Part shown: in pieces, positions 1 to 11,760 of the stretch
How the letters are laid out: every line of letters starts with the position of its first letter
Numbering within the stretch: position 1 is the first letter of the stretch
Made by a program: the position numbers and the translations under genes
Origin: Fennellomyces sp. T-0311
Lineage: Eukaryota; Mucoromycota; Mucoromycetes; Mucorales; Lichtheimiaceae
Direction: 5' to 3'
Length of the DNA stretch: 64,000 nt
Assembly: GCA_025266875.1 (NCBI GenBank)
Contig: JALLLT010000036.1
Location: forward strand, 248,001-312,000
The notes under the pieces: model-generated
Databases searched by the model: none
Told to the model about the DNA's origin: nothing
Seen by the model: the letters and a program-made list of their open reading frames with translations, nothing else

Positions 1-246
1 AGATTTCTCTTGTTCCCACTTTTCCATGCCTGCAGCCAATCTATAAGCAGTCGTAGCAAATGGATGTGGCGGCTCATTTAAGCCTTTACGGAGAGAGTCT
101 CATCACGCGAGGAGTGCACGGGCAGGGATGCCAGCGGCAGGAGGACGCAGTAGAAGGACCCCTACCTGCTACAGCTTCTTTTTACAAACGTCATGTCCTC
201 TTGCTAACCACCCCTTCCCTTATTCTTTTTTTTCTCTGTTAGCTTT

Positions 247-1528
247 ATGCGAGACGGCATGAGCCACCCATCCGATTTACGTCGCTACACTTCTCCAGCA
301 GGACCTTCATCACCAAGGTATCATAATACATCCCAAACACGACGGAAGTCAGCCCCTGGGGGTGATCATCGACAGTGGCCACATGAAGAAAGACGCCAAC
401 GACGACGACAGAACCCTGACTCTCTACCGCCGCCACGACGTCTATCGATTGCAGAGCAGTTCATGGCCCAGAATAAGAAAAAAGAGGCAAACAGCAAACA
501 AGAAGATACATCACCTCCGCGACTGTCGATTGCTGAAAGATTCATGTCATCTTCAGGCCAGCGGGAAGAAGACGATAATACCAACGACGACAACGAAATA
601 ACTGATAAGTCCATGGTCCGCTCCAGCTCGGGATTGAGCCGACTGTTATCTTTCAATATATTGAGTACGAAAGCGTCGGAGTCACGGTTATCTCTAGGAT
701 CAGGTATGTGACAGATCAAGTAAAAAACATTTGCAGAGGGTTAATTTTACACTTTTTTTTTTGTTTACAGTATCGATACCACCCTCGGATGTTCCGCCGG
801 TGACAACCAAATTTGAACCGCAACCCCGATACCAGCGGAGTCGTACCTCGCATCACTGCCATTGCCAATGCAATCCACATACAACAACGACACCACATTT
901 TGACTTGGAGAAGAGCAAGCCAGACGAAGACGATCAACAAACAACGAGCACACGACAGATAAAACGCAAGCGACGGACCATTTGTGTCATTGTGATATTC
1001 GTTATTCTCATCGCAGGGGCAATCTCTGTGTATTTAACATGGCCACGTACACCTTTGATTCGCATCGATGGTGCTTCCCTTTTAGACGAGGCCAAAATTT
1101 CGGAAACGCGGTATATCAATGCGGAAAATGTGGCATTTGAGAGCACATGGCAAGTCGAAGCCACGATTGACAGTCGGCAAAATTATATTCCGCTAAGCTT
1201 TACCATGGAGACCATAGTCAAGGACTCGCTAACGGGCGCCGTGATTGGTCATCAACGACAACCTGACGGTGACAATACTATTACGCTCCCTGCTCGTGCA
1301 ATTTCCAACACAACAGTACCCATTCATATTGATTATGAAGCGCGTGTTGCTTCGGATCCAACTTTTGCCAGTTTGCGGAGAGCGTGCGTTGAAAATAGCA
1401 AGGAAGCCCTGCAGCTACAATTTTGGATCACGATCCATATTGCTGGACTTGAATGGATTGGATACAAACCAAGCATCGTAGCAACACCTGCAACTGGTGG
1501 ATTACCATGTCCCACCAAGAAAGTGTAG
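247..1528 (+). CDS. LEA-2-like type II single-pass membrane protein
   Basis: Two exons (247-703 and 771-1528) joined by a 67-nt GT..AG intron keep one frame and give about 404 residues. Residues 1-215 are hydrophilic, rich in Arg, Ser and Pro, with a repeated short motif LSIAE(Q/R)FM around residues 61-100. A basic stretch (KRKRR) precedes one membrane helix at about 221-242. The C-terminal 160 residues look like the LEA-2/NDR1-HIN1-like beta domain found in fungal membrane proteins, which would lie outside the cytoplasm or in a vacuole lumen. The function of this family in fungi is not established. ATG 247 is the first in frame after a stop, but the bases just before it read like an intron acceptor (pyrimidine tract ending in TTAG), so an upstream non-coding or coding exon is possible. 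AATAAA lies about 120 bases after the stop. Confidence 0.72.
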
Positions 1529-2727
1529 CATTATCATAGCATTTTCCCAAGCATACCACATAGTGTAACAAAAAAAGATTCCCCAATCATTGTCATTTAA
1601 AGCATCGAATGCTTGAGCATCACAATATTTCCATTGACAGAAAAAAAATAAAATTCAAGTTTAAAAAACGTTTAATAGACTAATTAAGCCAAGAAATTTT
1701 TTATTCGCTCTGTCTCACGTCGTTTGAGCAGCACGATCCTCGAGAACTTTCTTAAAAGTTACCGTCCAAGTTATTAGCCAGCATGAAGTCATAATCACCA
1801 GAATCTTTTACGTAACCCTGTTGATGAACAACAGAAACAAATCAGGAAAATCACTGACGTTATCTTGGCGCACTAAGGGTATACAGTACTATGTTGCATG
1901 TGGGACAAAAGGATGATTATTGATCCTATTTTATTGCATGTTGCATGGAATCAATGCTCAGTTGAGAATTCAGAGATTACTGAAAATTACCGCACAATTC
2001 CAAGGAACATTCTTTACCTTTAGCCGGAATTCCGAGGAGTAGGAATTATCATGGTGGAGATGTTACAGCTATCGAATCTTTGCTTCTGTTATTACCGACT
2101 GCTAGTTCTCAACAAAACCTGAGTGCTTCATGCTATATCCTTGACAAAGCTCTAATATGTATATGCAGAATACCCATCGATTTGTGTCCCCAACGGGTTA
2201 GTAATTTTCCTTTACGGAGTAAGTGAAAGCCGACGTAGGACTTATTAAGATTTGAAAAAAGAAATCATCTGAGAATTCGATTCGTTCGAGGAAATAGTTT
2301 TTTCTCATGCTATATCGGTGCCGAATGAACCTAAGAAATCGATTATATCGGAGCATCTATTACATACCTAGTCGTACATGCTAGGGGCCGCCTCATATGC
2401 TTGTGTAATAGCAAACAAATCTTGAGCTAATCTTTTACTAATCAAGTTATTAGAACTACGCTTACACATATGTGACAAGATCAAGTAGATTGTAAACCAT
2501 TTGAATACCATTTGTTCCAGACAAGTAGTGTATATTTACATCAGTGAGATAATACAAAGAATTAAAATTACAAGTAAAGAAAGAAGCGCGAATATCGCGC
2601 TACTAGTGAAAGGGAATTTCGTTCTATCCGAAGAGTACGAAAGTTTATACGGAGGATATGATGGAGGTGGAAAAGGTTAATTAATAATTAGAGAAAGAAA
2701 AGTAATAGAGAGATAAAAGCACAGCTT
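1529..2727. other. intergenic, 1.2 kb, one orphan exon-like stretch
   Basis: No confident gene lies here. It separates the ends of two convergent genes. The minus strand at 1752-1817 carries 22 codons ending in TAA, directly preceded by a good acceptor (TTCATCAACAG). It reads like a terminal exon, but I found no partner exon upstream on that strand. The rest is AT-rich with frequent stops in all frames. Confidence 0.5.
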
Positions 2728-4231
2728 CTACTCTTCTTGACCAAAGTAGAAGATGAGCAATTCAATAGCATCCTTGGAGCCAAAGATACAACCGACGATA
2801 CCCAAAACAAGGGTCAAGGCACAGAAAGCCAATTCGTAGATGGGTCTTCGGAGACCAAAGAGACGCAAGTGGCAGAGAACAGGAATCATGAAAACCAGAC
2901 CACAGTTGCAGAGCGCACCGATCAAGCTCATGAAAGCGTCAAAGTATGGGATAAAGATGGCGAGAATGCAAAGAATGACCATGGTGGCGGTACGGACCGC
3001 GGCACGACCAAGGAAGGCAAAGTACTTGCCAATCTTATCTTCTCTGTCGACGCGCACGAAACGTTCGAATTCGAGAGCAAAGGACGTGGCGTAGATGGGA
3101 ATGGCAAGAATAACGTGAATGGTCATGACAATCTTGGCAACAATCTGCGCAGCACCGCCGTCGGGCAAAGAGTTGTAGATGGGAGAGAGAGCATCACGAC
3201 CGTAACTCCAATAACCGGGAATGGCAGTCATAAAGTACAAGCAGGTACAGGTGGTCAAACCGGCAGTGACAGCCCACTTCCATTGTTGAGGCTTCTTGAG
3301 GGCGTGCTCGACGTGAGGATAGGTGTTGTTACCACCGTACGAGAAGGCAATGGTAGCCAAAGCGGAAGGGAAACCAGTCCAGATGACACCGTCGTGAATG
3401 ACTTCACGTTGAGGGTTTCGGTTGTGGTCGATGGGGCTTTCGATGACAACGATAAACACAGCAATCATGGTGGTGATGGCACCAATGGCAGCCATGACAG
3501 TAACTTCCTTGAGAGTCTTGAACGAAAAGAGGGGAATAAGCAGCGCGCAGCTAATGATAATACACCAGATTTCGCGGGTGAGGGCGCCGGACTATAGAAA
3601 ATTGTAAAGTTATTACACATGCACATGAAAATATTATTAGGCTCTTTCAATACGTACGGTATGTTGCAGCAAGCTGTGCAAGTTTTCAGAGGCCAAGACA
3701 AGGTAAAGAGCAGGGCAGCCAAACAAATTGAGGAAATGAAGCAAAGAGCAGACAAGATAACCAGGCCAGCCTAGAATTACGGTTCGGTAATTAGTAAATA
3801 AAGTTATGAAAATTTTGCTTGCAAGTAGTAGCCCGAAATTTACCATAAGCTGCGAGACCGATCTGCTTGTAATCATGGAGACGTTCACCAGGTTTGCAGT
3901 ACAAACACTGGATCAGAATGATACCACTGTACACAGCCATGAGCCAGGCCAAGCACAAGATGAGAATACCCAACCAACCACCACCTGCAAAGGCATGTGG
4001 CAGACCAAGAGTACCGGTACCGGCAACAACACACACCACGTTAAAGTAAGCTGTGGCAAATGAACCAGTTCCGTGACCAAAGTCATTCTTCACCGAGCTA
4101 TTGTCATCTTCGGCAACATAGTCCTCGATTGTCGTTTCAACGACTTCAGACTTCTCTCCCTTTACGGTAACGGATCCGGCATCTTGTTGTTTGGTGTTTC
4201 GGCTGAAGATAGAGGGCATGTTGAAGCTCAT
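2728..4231 (-). CDS. AAAP-family amino-acid permease
   Basis: Exons on the minus strand are 4231-3844, 3770-3658 and 3591-2728, with 73-nt and 66-nt introns and consistent phase, giving about 454 residues, the normal length for this family. The N-terminal cytoplasmic tail is acidic. The first membrane segment holds the family hallmark GTGTLGLPHAF, followed by about ten more hydrophobic helices. The Aa_trans (AAAP) family moves neutral or aromatic amino acids with protons across the plasma or vacuolar membrane; substrate and membrane cannot be told from sequence. The start could be Met at 4231 or at 4219 (MPSIFSR); both are in frame. A 286-residue open frame on the opposite strand is a shadow. 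It is transcribed away from the secreted protease, sharing a 1.1 kb upstream region. Confidence 0.9.
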
Positions 4232-5361
4232 GATGGTGAAGATGGTCAGATAGACCAATAAAAAAGAAAAGAGGAGATGGAGGAAGGGTGAAGCTGGAGC
4301 ACATCGATCAGTACGTGAAGTTGGACCTTTTTATAAGCCATTTCTGCACTCCAAATTTGTGTAATTTGAGTGGTTCGTTTTTTTTGGGTCGAAGATCAAT
4401 TGTCAGCTAAACTAAATACCGCCCGAAACATAAAGTTTCCTGACCGTCTGACCCACGAAAAGAGATCTTGCCAAATACATCGATTTTTTTAGGTCGCCGC
4501 CGCTTACCGGGGGTATCCAACGTACGACCGTTACGTATGCAGGATGTTGAAGGAAAAGCACAGCGCTCGATCTAGCGACTCATACATCGATTTTACTGAT
4601 AACTTTATCTGGTTTTACTGTTTTCGACCCTTTTTTGACATCATGGTACGAATTTGAGGTTTTTTTCGCACGCTACAGACATTTTTCCCTAGTTGGGTGA
4701 TTAACTTGTAGCGGCGGGCGCCGAGAAAAGCAAGTTAAGATTTTTTTTCCACGGTCAATGTGTTACAGGGATCGGGTTCTTCTGTTATTACGTTTGCTAC
4801 TCTCAACAGCTGCCCCACACATACCAGTAATTATGCAAGCTCCCTTATATTTCTTAAAGAGGTTATAACAGCGCACTTTTGATGCTTGTGATCCAGATCA
4901 ACCAGGATGCTACCAAATGGAGCTCGGTGTTCTACTCAAAAGGAAGGTCCAAGGTGTTACCCCGCCTCCCGCCATGGTCGCACAACAATTTTTTTTTGTC
5001 TTATCACTACCCACCAAAAAAGGCATATCTGGAGCGGTTGCAGAATTTTCATCCAATAAGTCAATTGTTCTGACTTTTTCCGTCAAGGAAGAAAAAAAGG
5101 AACAGCATCAGAAACACGGTGCTTATCACACTTCATTGCCGAGTGTTGTTGATAAACAACTTTGTAATCTAAGGTTTGACATTATCTGCTAAATAGCCCA
5201 AATAAAGCGAAATTCATAAGTGACTTGAAATACTTCATCCGTGACCCCTGAATCTTTTCAAAATAAGGAATGCTTTGTTGATTGAAATACGAACCAATCA
5301 TGAAAAGAGAAATATCCATAAAGAAGCTGCGTTCTTTTCTTTTGCGAGCATTAGGAAATCA
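4232..5361. promoter_or_regulatory. divergent promoter with GATA-type sites
   Basis: This is the shared upstream region of the permease (-) and the subtilase (+). It holds six matches to the HGATAA core bound by fungal GATA factors such as AreA/Nit2: TGATAA at 4598 and 5150 on plus, and AGATAA or TGATAA on minus at 4605, 5001, 5123 and 5182. The pair at 4598-4610 is head to head within 13 bases. Such sites occur by chance in AT-rich DNA, so the regulatory role is an inference supported by the two gene products (extracellular protease and amino-acid uptake). Open frames here of up to 91 codons look spurious. Confidence 0.4.
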
Positions 5362-8300
5362 ATGTACACTCACTATTGGTTAATTGCGGCCTTGATCTGC
5401 CTGGTGCTACCCAGCACTATCGTGTTGGGTAGGCACATTGATCATCCATCCCCACAAAGATTCACCGTTCAGTTCCGATCACCACCCGGTAATCACCGTG
5501 CGGTTCAAGAGGAACAGGACAAATTTCTCAACTACTTGGAACAACATGGTGTGAATATATCTGTGCGATACCGTTACAATGATATAATGAACGGCATGTC
5601 GATCTATTTGGACGATTCTTCGCTGCTTACTGGTGTCCGTGCCGCCTCTGCAAACATGACCAGCGATCACGAAACAGACACGATTCACCCTACTATGTTT
5701 CTCGCTCAAACCTTGAGTACTTGTCCATACGTTCATCGCTATTGGCCCGGTAAACGGTACGCCCGCCCCGTCGTCCGACGATCATCCAGGCACTTTGCTG
5801 GTAGTAAAATCGACGCTGGTTTGGCCAATCTGCAAGTGGCGCATGAAATGACAACTGTTGATCAAGTTCGACAACTTGGTTGGAACGGAAAGGGGATCAA
5901 AGTCGGAGTCCTGGATACCGGTATTGATTATACCCATCCAGCCTTAGGCGGATGCTTTGGAGTAGGCATTTATTTTTATCTATCTCATTTTCAAACCAAC
6001 TGATAACATAACTAGGATGGATGCTTAGTAGCATATGGATCTGATCTTGTTGGAGACAATTATGGTGGTGAGCATTACTTGAAAAAAGATAGTGAAAATG
6101 TTACAGGGTATGTTCTAACTACATTCTATTTTTCCATTTGAAGAACAAAACATGACGATCGATCCAGATAATGATCCAATGTATGTAATAGTGGCATGTG
6201 ACAAGTAACTTGTGTTTTAATTCTTGTGTCGCGTTACTAGTGATCATTGCGATGGTCACGGGACTCACATTGCTGGAATTATAGCAGCAAATGACACCGT
6301 CAAGGTAAGTTGTTATCCTTTTTTGGAGAAAGCGTTCGTGTAATAGGACTCTTTTAGGGGTTTCAAGGCGTATCACCGAATGTGATACTCGGTGCCTGGC
6401 GGTACGTTTTTTTTTTTTAAAGTTACGTGTCAGATCACAGCCCGGTTAAAACAAGTGACGAGTAGTATTTTCGGATGCGATGGTGACGCCGATGATGACA
6501 TTATTTTAATGGCTGCGTAAGCACGCTATGTTTGAATAATACACGCAAATCTAACAATGATCCTTAACAGAGAAGAGGCTGTTAAAGCAGGTATGGACAT
6601 TATCAACCTCTCGCTGGGTGGTAGCACAGGCAGCTGGGAAGAGGTAATGATGTATTTATCGAGCTAAATATATTAGTCAGCTAACCTTTTTTTCGTATAT
6701 CCAAAGGACGCGCTTGCTGTCGCGTTATCCAATATTGCAGATCGAGATGTTCTTGTGGTGGTCGCACAAGGAAACGAAGGACGGGATGGTAAATAGAAAA
6801 AAAAAATAATGGTTCGACCCGAAACGTTTAGCCGTGGTACTTACTCATCTTGATAGGCTTTGAACGAACACCATCACCAGCAATCGGGAGGCACGTACTA
6901 TCAGTTGCATCAATCGACAATGGCAAAAAGCTTGGATACGGATTTTCGTTAATTTCTTCAGGAAGCAACGAGACGATCGATACTTACGGTAACTGCAGCA
7001 CATAGTTTTCTTTTAGATGAGTATTGCAGCTAACTCTTTGCCTTATCAAGATTATGTGCCGTCAGATGGGAAGGAACAGTTTGCTATGAATGGCACCATG
7101 TTCCCGATAATAACGTTGAATAGCAACACCACATCGGGCCACAGAACAGCAAGTACTGGCTGTGATCCAATCCAACACGACTTAAATGGATATGTTGCTT
7201 TGCTCCGCCGAGGCGAATGCGAATTTGGACAAAAAGCAATGCAGGTGCAAAATGCTGGTGCTGTTGGGTTGATTGTATACTGTGAGCCCGGCGAAGATGC
7301 TGTTGCTATTGATCTGGATGACTATACCCGTATAAAAATCCCTGTTGGATCAATTAGTGGCGACGATGGGATCCAGTTAGTTGATCAGTTGGCGAACAGA
7401 ACTGATATTGTTATCGGGTTTTCAGAGCAACTAGTCAAGGTTCCAACTGCCCGCTTGAGTTCCGTGTGAGTTCCTTTTTTTTCTTTCCTTTTTAAAATTG
7501 ACACTTGGAGCACTAAATAAGACTATAACATATAAGGTTCTCGACATGGGGTCCTGATCCAGAGGTAAAAGATGAATACTTAATAGTAATTCGAATGATA
7601 ACAGCCGTATATTGTAGCTCCATCTTAAACCGGAAATCGCTGGAGTAGGTGGAATAGTGTATTCAACATATCCAACAAATTTAGGCAAGCAGATACAGTA
7701 ACTATGTTACGTACCAGTATTAACTTTTGCATTTGAACAGGAAGCTACACAATGTTGAGTGGTACAAGCATGGCGGCTGTAAGTCATCCTCGATTATACT
7801 ATACAGTAACACGTTACTAAGTTATCCTTATAGCCATATGTCACAGGAAGTATTGCACTCTACATGCAAGCCACAGGCCGAAAGGACAGAGCGACCATTT
7901 TCAATGCATTTATGAACACTGCCTCTCTCATTCAGACATCTCATGATCCAAACAGTAGCCAAATTCAATCTCCCATAAAACAGGGCGCTGGTTTGGTGCA
8001 GGTGATAACGAAAAGTAATCGCAGGATACGGTACAAAAATATTAACTGGATAGAGCTTACCATAGGTCTATGATGCGATACTCAATAATGTGACGATGGA
8101 CCCACCGAAAATAGCGCTGAATGACAGTGCTCATTTCAAGGAAAAGACAACACTCACTATACACAACCATTCTCCTGATACCCAAAAGTTTACTCTTACA
8201 CATATTCCCGCTGCTGCTATCAATGGTGAGAATGATACCAAACGTGTCCAAAAAGTGAAAGGAATTACTCAAGTTTACCATGCAGGATTCGACTTTTCCA

Positions 8301-9019
8301 CAAGTTCTGTGCCACTCAGTACACCCAAATATGTGTCAGCGTCCGCAAATGTTACGTTTGAAAAGACCGAATTTGAAATTAAAGGAAACGGAAATACCAC
8401 AGTGGAAGTCCACTTTACACCCCCGGATGATTCAACACCCCATCTACTCTACGGTGGATATATCCAGCTGAACTCTACATCGACGTCAAATCATGCCAGT
8501 GTACCGTACTTTGGATCCCTTGGGAACCAGCGTGATCTCAATGTATTTGAAGTAGACGTAAGTTTGCAAAGAGATTTCGAACGAAAATTTACTCATGTTT
8601 CAAGCATAAAGTACGACTTCCCGTGCATAGGTGACTATTATGGCGACCCAATAACCGACCCGACCTATAACTTTACGGACGGCGACACTCTTTACTTGTT
8701 TGTGCGATATGCCAGTGCTACTCGTCTGTTCAAAACAGAGCTTTTATCAGCATCGAATGGCACGGTGGTAGGCGAATTGGCGGGAGTACACGATATATAC
8801 GTACCTCGAAACGATGGCACCATCGAGAATTTCAATGATTACTACAAGTGGACTGGTTCTCTGAAGGTACTCTCATCAGGACGAAGCCGTGTTTCATATC
8901 CAAAGGCCCGCCCCGGCAAATACCGCCTTAGATTACTCGCTCTGCGAATGCTTGGCGATAAAAGTGTTGAAGAAGATTGGGATACCTGGGAATCAGAAGA
9001 GTTTACCATCGTTCAATAG
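5362..9019 (+). CDS. secreted subtilisin-like serine protease with PA domain
   Basis: Fifteen exons keep frame throughout: 5362-5961, 6016-6067, 6144-6180, 6241-6304, 6358-6401, 6466-6516, 6571-6643, 6707-6788, 6857-6988, 7030-7465, 7537-7564, 7618-7684, 7741-7778, 7834-8001, 8066-9019; about 941 residues. Order of parts: signal peptide (1-23), I9-type propeptide (about 30-110), S8 catalytic domain with Asp185 (VLDTGID), His236 (DGHGTH), oxyanion Asn330 (QGNEG) and Ser565 (SGTSMAAP), a PA insert within exon 10 (about 385-510), and a C-terminal Fn3-like region after about 625. All catalytic residues are present, so it should be an active extracellular endopeptidase of the Vpr/minor-extracellular-protease type. 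Intron 12 (7685-7740) starts with GC instead of GT. Intron 9 is only 41 nt. The first two bases of some small introns could be shifted by a few bases. Confidence 0.92.
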
Positions 9020-9132
9020 CCATTTTAATTCTAAAAAGATGTCGTGTACGTTTTACAATGAATTGCTAATATATTAGAACTGTAAACCAAAAAGTTTCTT
9101 TGGATATAAATCAATCGACATCTACACTCAGT

Positions 9133-10307
9133 CTATTGGGTTGGCGCATTCCTTAACCGTTCCAGCATGATTTGATCTGTATTTCCCAGCACGCTCTCCA
9201 ACGTTGCTGACACGTCCAGAGATGAAGCGCCGTCTTCGTCAGATAGGCGGAATAGACTTAACCGCTATTGGATTAAAATAAGTTAATGAAGCGGTTGGGA
9301 ATATATCCACTATATCCCTTTTACCTGAGGATCAGAATCAGATATCCGGTTATTATCATTCTTAGCTTGACAAGTATCTGCCACCATATCCAAAAGTCTA
9401 CCCACACGTATCGTCTAGTAGATTCACGCAACAACACGGTTATATCGCTTTATCCATGATCCACAAAACCAGCCCAAATACCTTGTCGAAAAACATGGGT
9501 AGACTGGCCCTGTTGCACTCCTTTGGAAACTGTACGTGCAGGTATAAACGCGATGACAGCGGTATAGATGAAGACCCCTAATCCATTAGATCAGCTGACT
9601 CGCACAACAACAACAACTAGGTTGGTTTTCCTTTACCTTTGCTTTGGATTTCATTTTCATCAGCTCGATCATTGTATTCTTCTTGACCGGCTTGACGACT
9701 TTTTTAGCAGTTCCGGTCGTTGGTTTCGACGCTGTGAATGTTTTGCTCAACTTTTCCTGAGCAGCCTGCTTTCGAGCCTCTTTTTCGTCCACTTCCAGTG
9801 CCGGACATCCGTGATCCATTTTTAGACGATGCTTTAAACAGAAATCCTGGTCGCATGCATCACAGTGCACAGGCAATACGATTTTGTGTTGCTCAAACTC
9901 GCGGCATCCGCGCACACCGCACTTTTTCTTTTGCACAGGTTCGAGTGGACGACACACATGTTGCTCGAGCGCTTGTTCGACACGCGATCCATCAGGAACC
10001 ATGACCATATTTTGACAAGCATTGCATTGGACTACGCGTCTATCGACCCGTTCCCATTGCGAACAATCATGGTCGGCCGGAAGTCCATGAGGTCCACTGT
10101 ACATTCAGTTTGCATCTATTCGTAAGCGAGTTTTTTTTTTTGTGCGCTCCTACCAGAATGTCTTTTGGCAGAATGGACAAGTGATGGGTAAAAAGTCTGT
10201 CGTGTTGCTTGTTGAGTACACTCCCTTCAGAGCAAGTGGTGCCTTTTAATACCGAGAGTTTTGCAACTAGGCAACGAGCAATGCTTTCCGACATTAGGTA
10301 ATTCCAT
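9133..10307 (-). CDS. ZFAND1/Cuz1-type AN1 zinc-finger and ubiquitin-like protein
   Basis: Six exons (10307-10253, 10196-10154, 10096-9637, 9577-9482, 9414-9325, 9264-9133) give 291 residues. The first AN1 finger is spread over three exons with ligands Cys10, Cys15, Cys25, Cys28, Cys33, His36, His42 and Cys44. A second AN1 finger follows at about 95-135 (CGVRGC...HCDAC...FCLKHR...HGC). The last three exons encode a ubiquitin-like module (YLHVQFPKE, PMFFDK, VGRLLDMVAD) as in ZFAND1 and yeast Cuz1, which recruit Cdc48 and the proteasome to arsenite-induced stress granules or damaged proteins. An open frame stopping at 9586 would miss this C-terminal domain; the intron from 9636 restores it. The stop lies 113 bases from the convergent subtilase stop. 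Start ATG 10307 immediately begins the first finger. Confidence 0.88.
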
Positions 10308-10394
10308 GGTGTATCTTCAAGGAGTGAAAAGTTCCGCTTTGCTGATGTATTTTTTTTTATTATTACTGCCGGGTACTTTTTATGGAGAGTTGCT

Positions 10395-10827
10395 CTATAA
10401 GGACGATGGTGCGTTTTTCTTTTGTTGCTTCAGAACAATGTTCTTGAGTTCGACCGCCTTTTCACTGAAAAGGTTCTTGTCACGAGTTTCGAGGAGGTAT
10501 TGATCCAAACCGCCCTTCTTGTCGATCGTGCGTAGTACAGACGTCGTCACCTTGAGGTCTAAAAACTTTTGAAGCGTCTCCGAGTATAGTTTTTTGCTTT
10601 GGACATTTGGCAACCAGAAGCGTCGAGTCTTCTTTTTGGAGAATGGGTTCTGTGGAAGAGGTTTTTCCTTTTTGTCAGTGGAATGCTCTCATGTTTTGTA
10701 CCGCCTTTCGGATGACTGAACAACTCACATTGTTGCCGAATTGAATGTGCTTCCCGCCAAACAGGCCGCGTTGTGCGCGCTTGAAGGTTGCTCGTGCTAA
10801 TTCGTATGTTGGTCCTGCTGACAGCAT
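10395..10827 (-). CDS. mitochondrial large-subunit ribosomal protein bL28m
   Basis: Two exons (10827-10729 and 10649-10395) with a 79-nt intron give 117 residues. The reading RAQRGLFGGKHIQFGNN, then KKKTRRFWLPNVQSKKLYS and VLRTIDKKGGLDQYLL is the bL28 signature of fungal mitochondrial ribosomes (yeast Mrpl24, human MRPL28). The open start MLSAGPTYELARATFKRA could be an amphipathic mitochondrial targeting sequence. Compared with bacterial L28 the C-terminal part is extended. It sits only 87 bases upstream of the ZFAND1-like start on the same strand, so its terminator and that gene's promoter overlap. An upstream exon carrying a longer presequence cannot be excluded. Confidence 0.88.
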
Positions 10828-11760
10828 AATTGTTGGTTCTCCAAAGCCAGGTGCAAGGGCTCTCCAATGCCACAAGTGGCTTTGTTCGGATCTCCAGCCA
10901 ATCAGAAAACTGCCCTATTCTAACGGTACACATATCTTCTCCCCCCATGAACAGGATCAGGAGAACCAGGTTTTCAGGTTTGTTGCTATGTTCTTCCATG
11001 GCAACGCAAATTGTGGCTATGGTAGCAGCACGTATTTGTTGATGCAAAAGAAGCATGGTAACTTACGGTTTCCATAACATTTCATGGCCTTTAATAAAAT
11101 GCATTCAGGAAAGAAACTTTTCGCTGGTTAGTAGTTACACATGCACCATTACGACTGCCTTCTTATTATTCGAAATACCCACCACATTTGAAGCACACAT
11201 TAACACGTAAAGCTGTCCTATAGGGTGCTACGTGTACTTTACGGATTTGCTTTTATGTTCCATGCCCTGCGGAATAATATTCCTGTCAATTAACATGCAA
11301 GTCAGGTGAGCATTCTTGCATGGAGCGATTGAATCACCGGGTGCATAATGACAAATATGAAGCAAGAGTATACACCAATAAGAGCAAAGTCAAAGAAACC
11401 AAAGTCTCGCTTACTAATACGCAAGAGGAGTATTGGAAACTCGCTGCAGTACATAGCAAAAAGACGACGCTACAGCAGATCGAGTCGTCTATAAACTCGG
11501 ATACCATGACATGAGCTATTTCACCTCCGCGGTAATTGGAATGCGCTTGATCCAGAACGCATTTTCTACAACAACATCGCATGATTTTATGAATGAAGTG
11601 GTGTTTCACAGTCACCGTGGATAGCGACAAGTGTCAATGTGCCACGTTGTGAATCCTGCAAGGGGAATTTTAAAAACGATACCCGCCAGTGTCCGTTTGC
11701 CTAAACGTTATTAACCTTCCACTCACTTTCTATTTTCTTTTCCAACCACTTGAATCAGCC
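10828..11760. promoter_or_regulatory. divergent upstream region of bL28m and ERO1
   Basis: No convincing gene. Two TACGTG-type motifs in opposite orientation lie at 11204-11209 and 11229-11234. TACGTG resembles the UPRE-2 core of the yeast unfolded-protein response, which controls ERO1 in yeast; whether it acts here is speculative. Open frames at 11320-11514 (+) and 11334-11630 (-) overlap each other and show no family features. Confidence 0.3.

Noticed and set aside
2737..3597. 286-codon plus-strand frame opposite the permease
   Set aside because: Hydrophilic, repetitive composition and exact overlap with the permease last exon; a shadow of its codon bias.
6805..6835. B-box-like GGTTCGACCC suggestive of a tRNA
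   Set aside because: It sits inside a 68-nt intron of the subtilase gene with no A box or cloverleaf around it.
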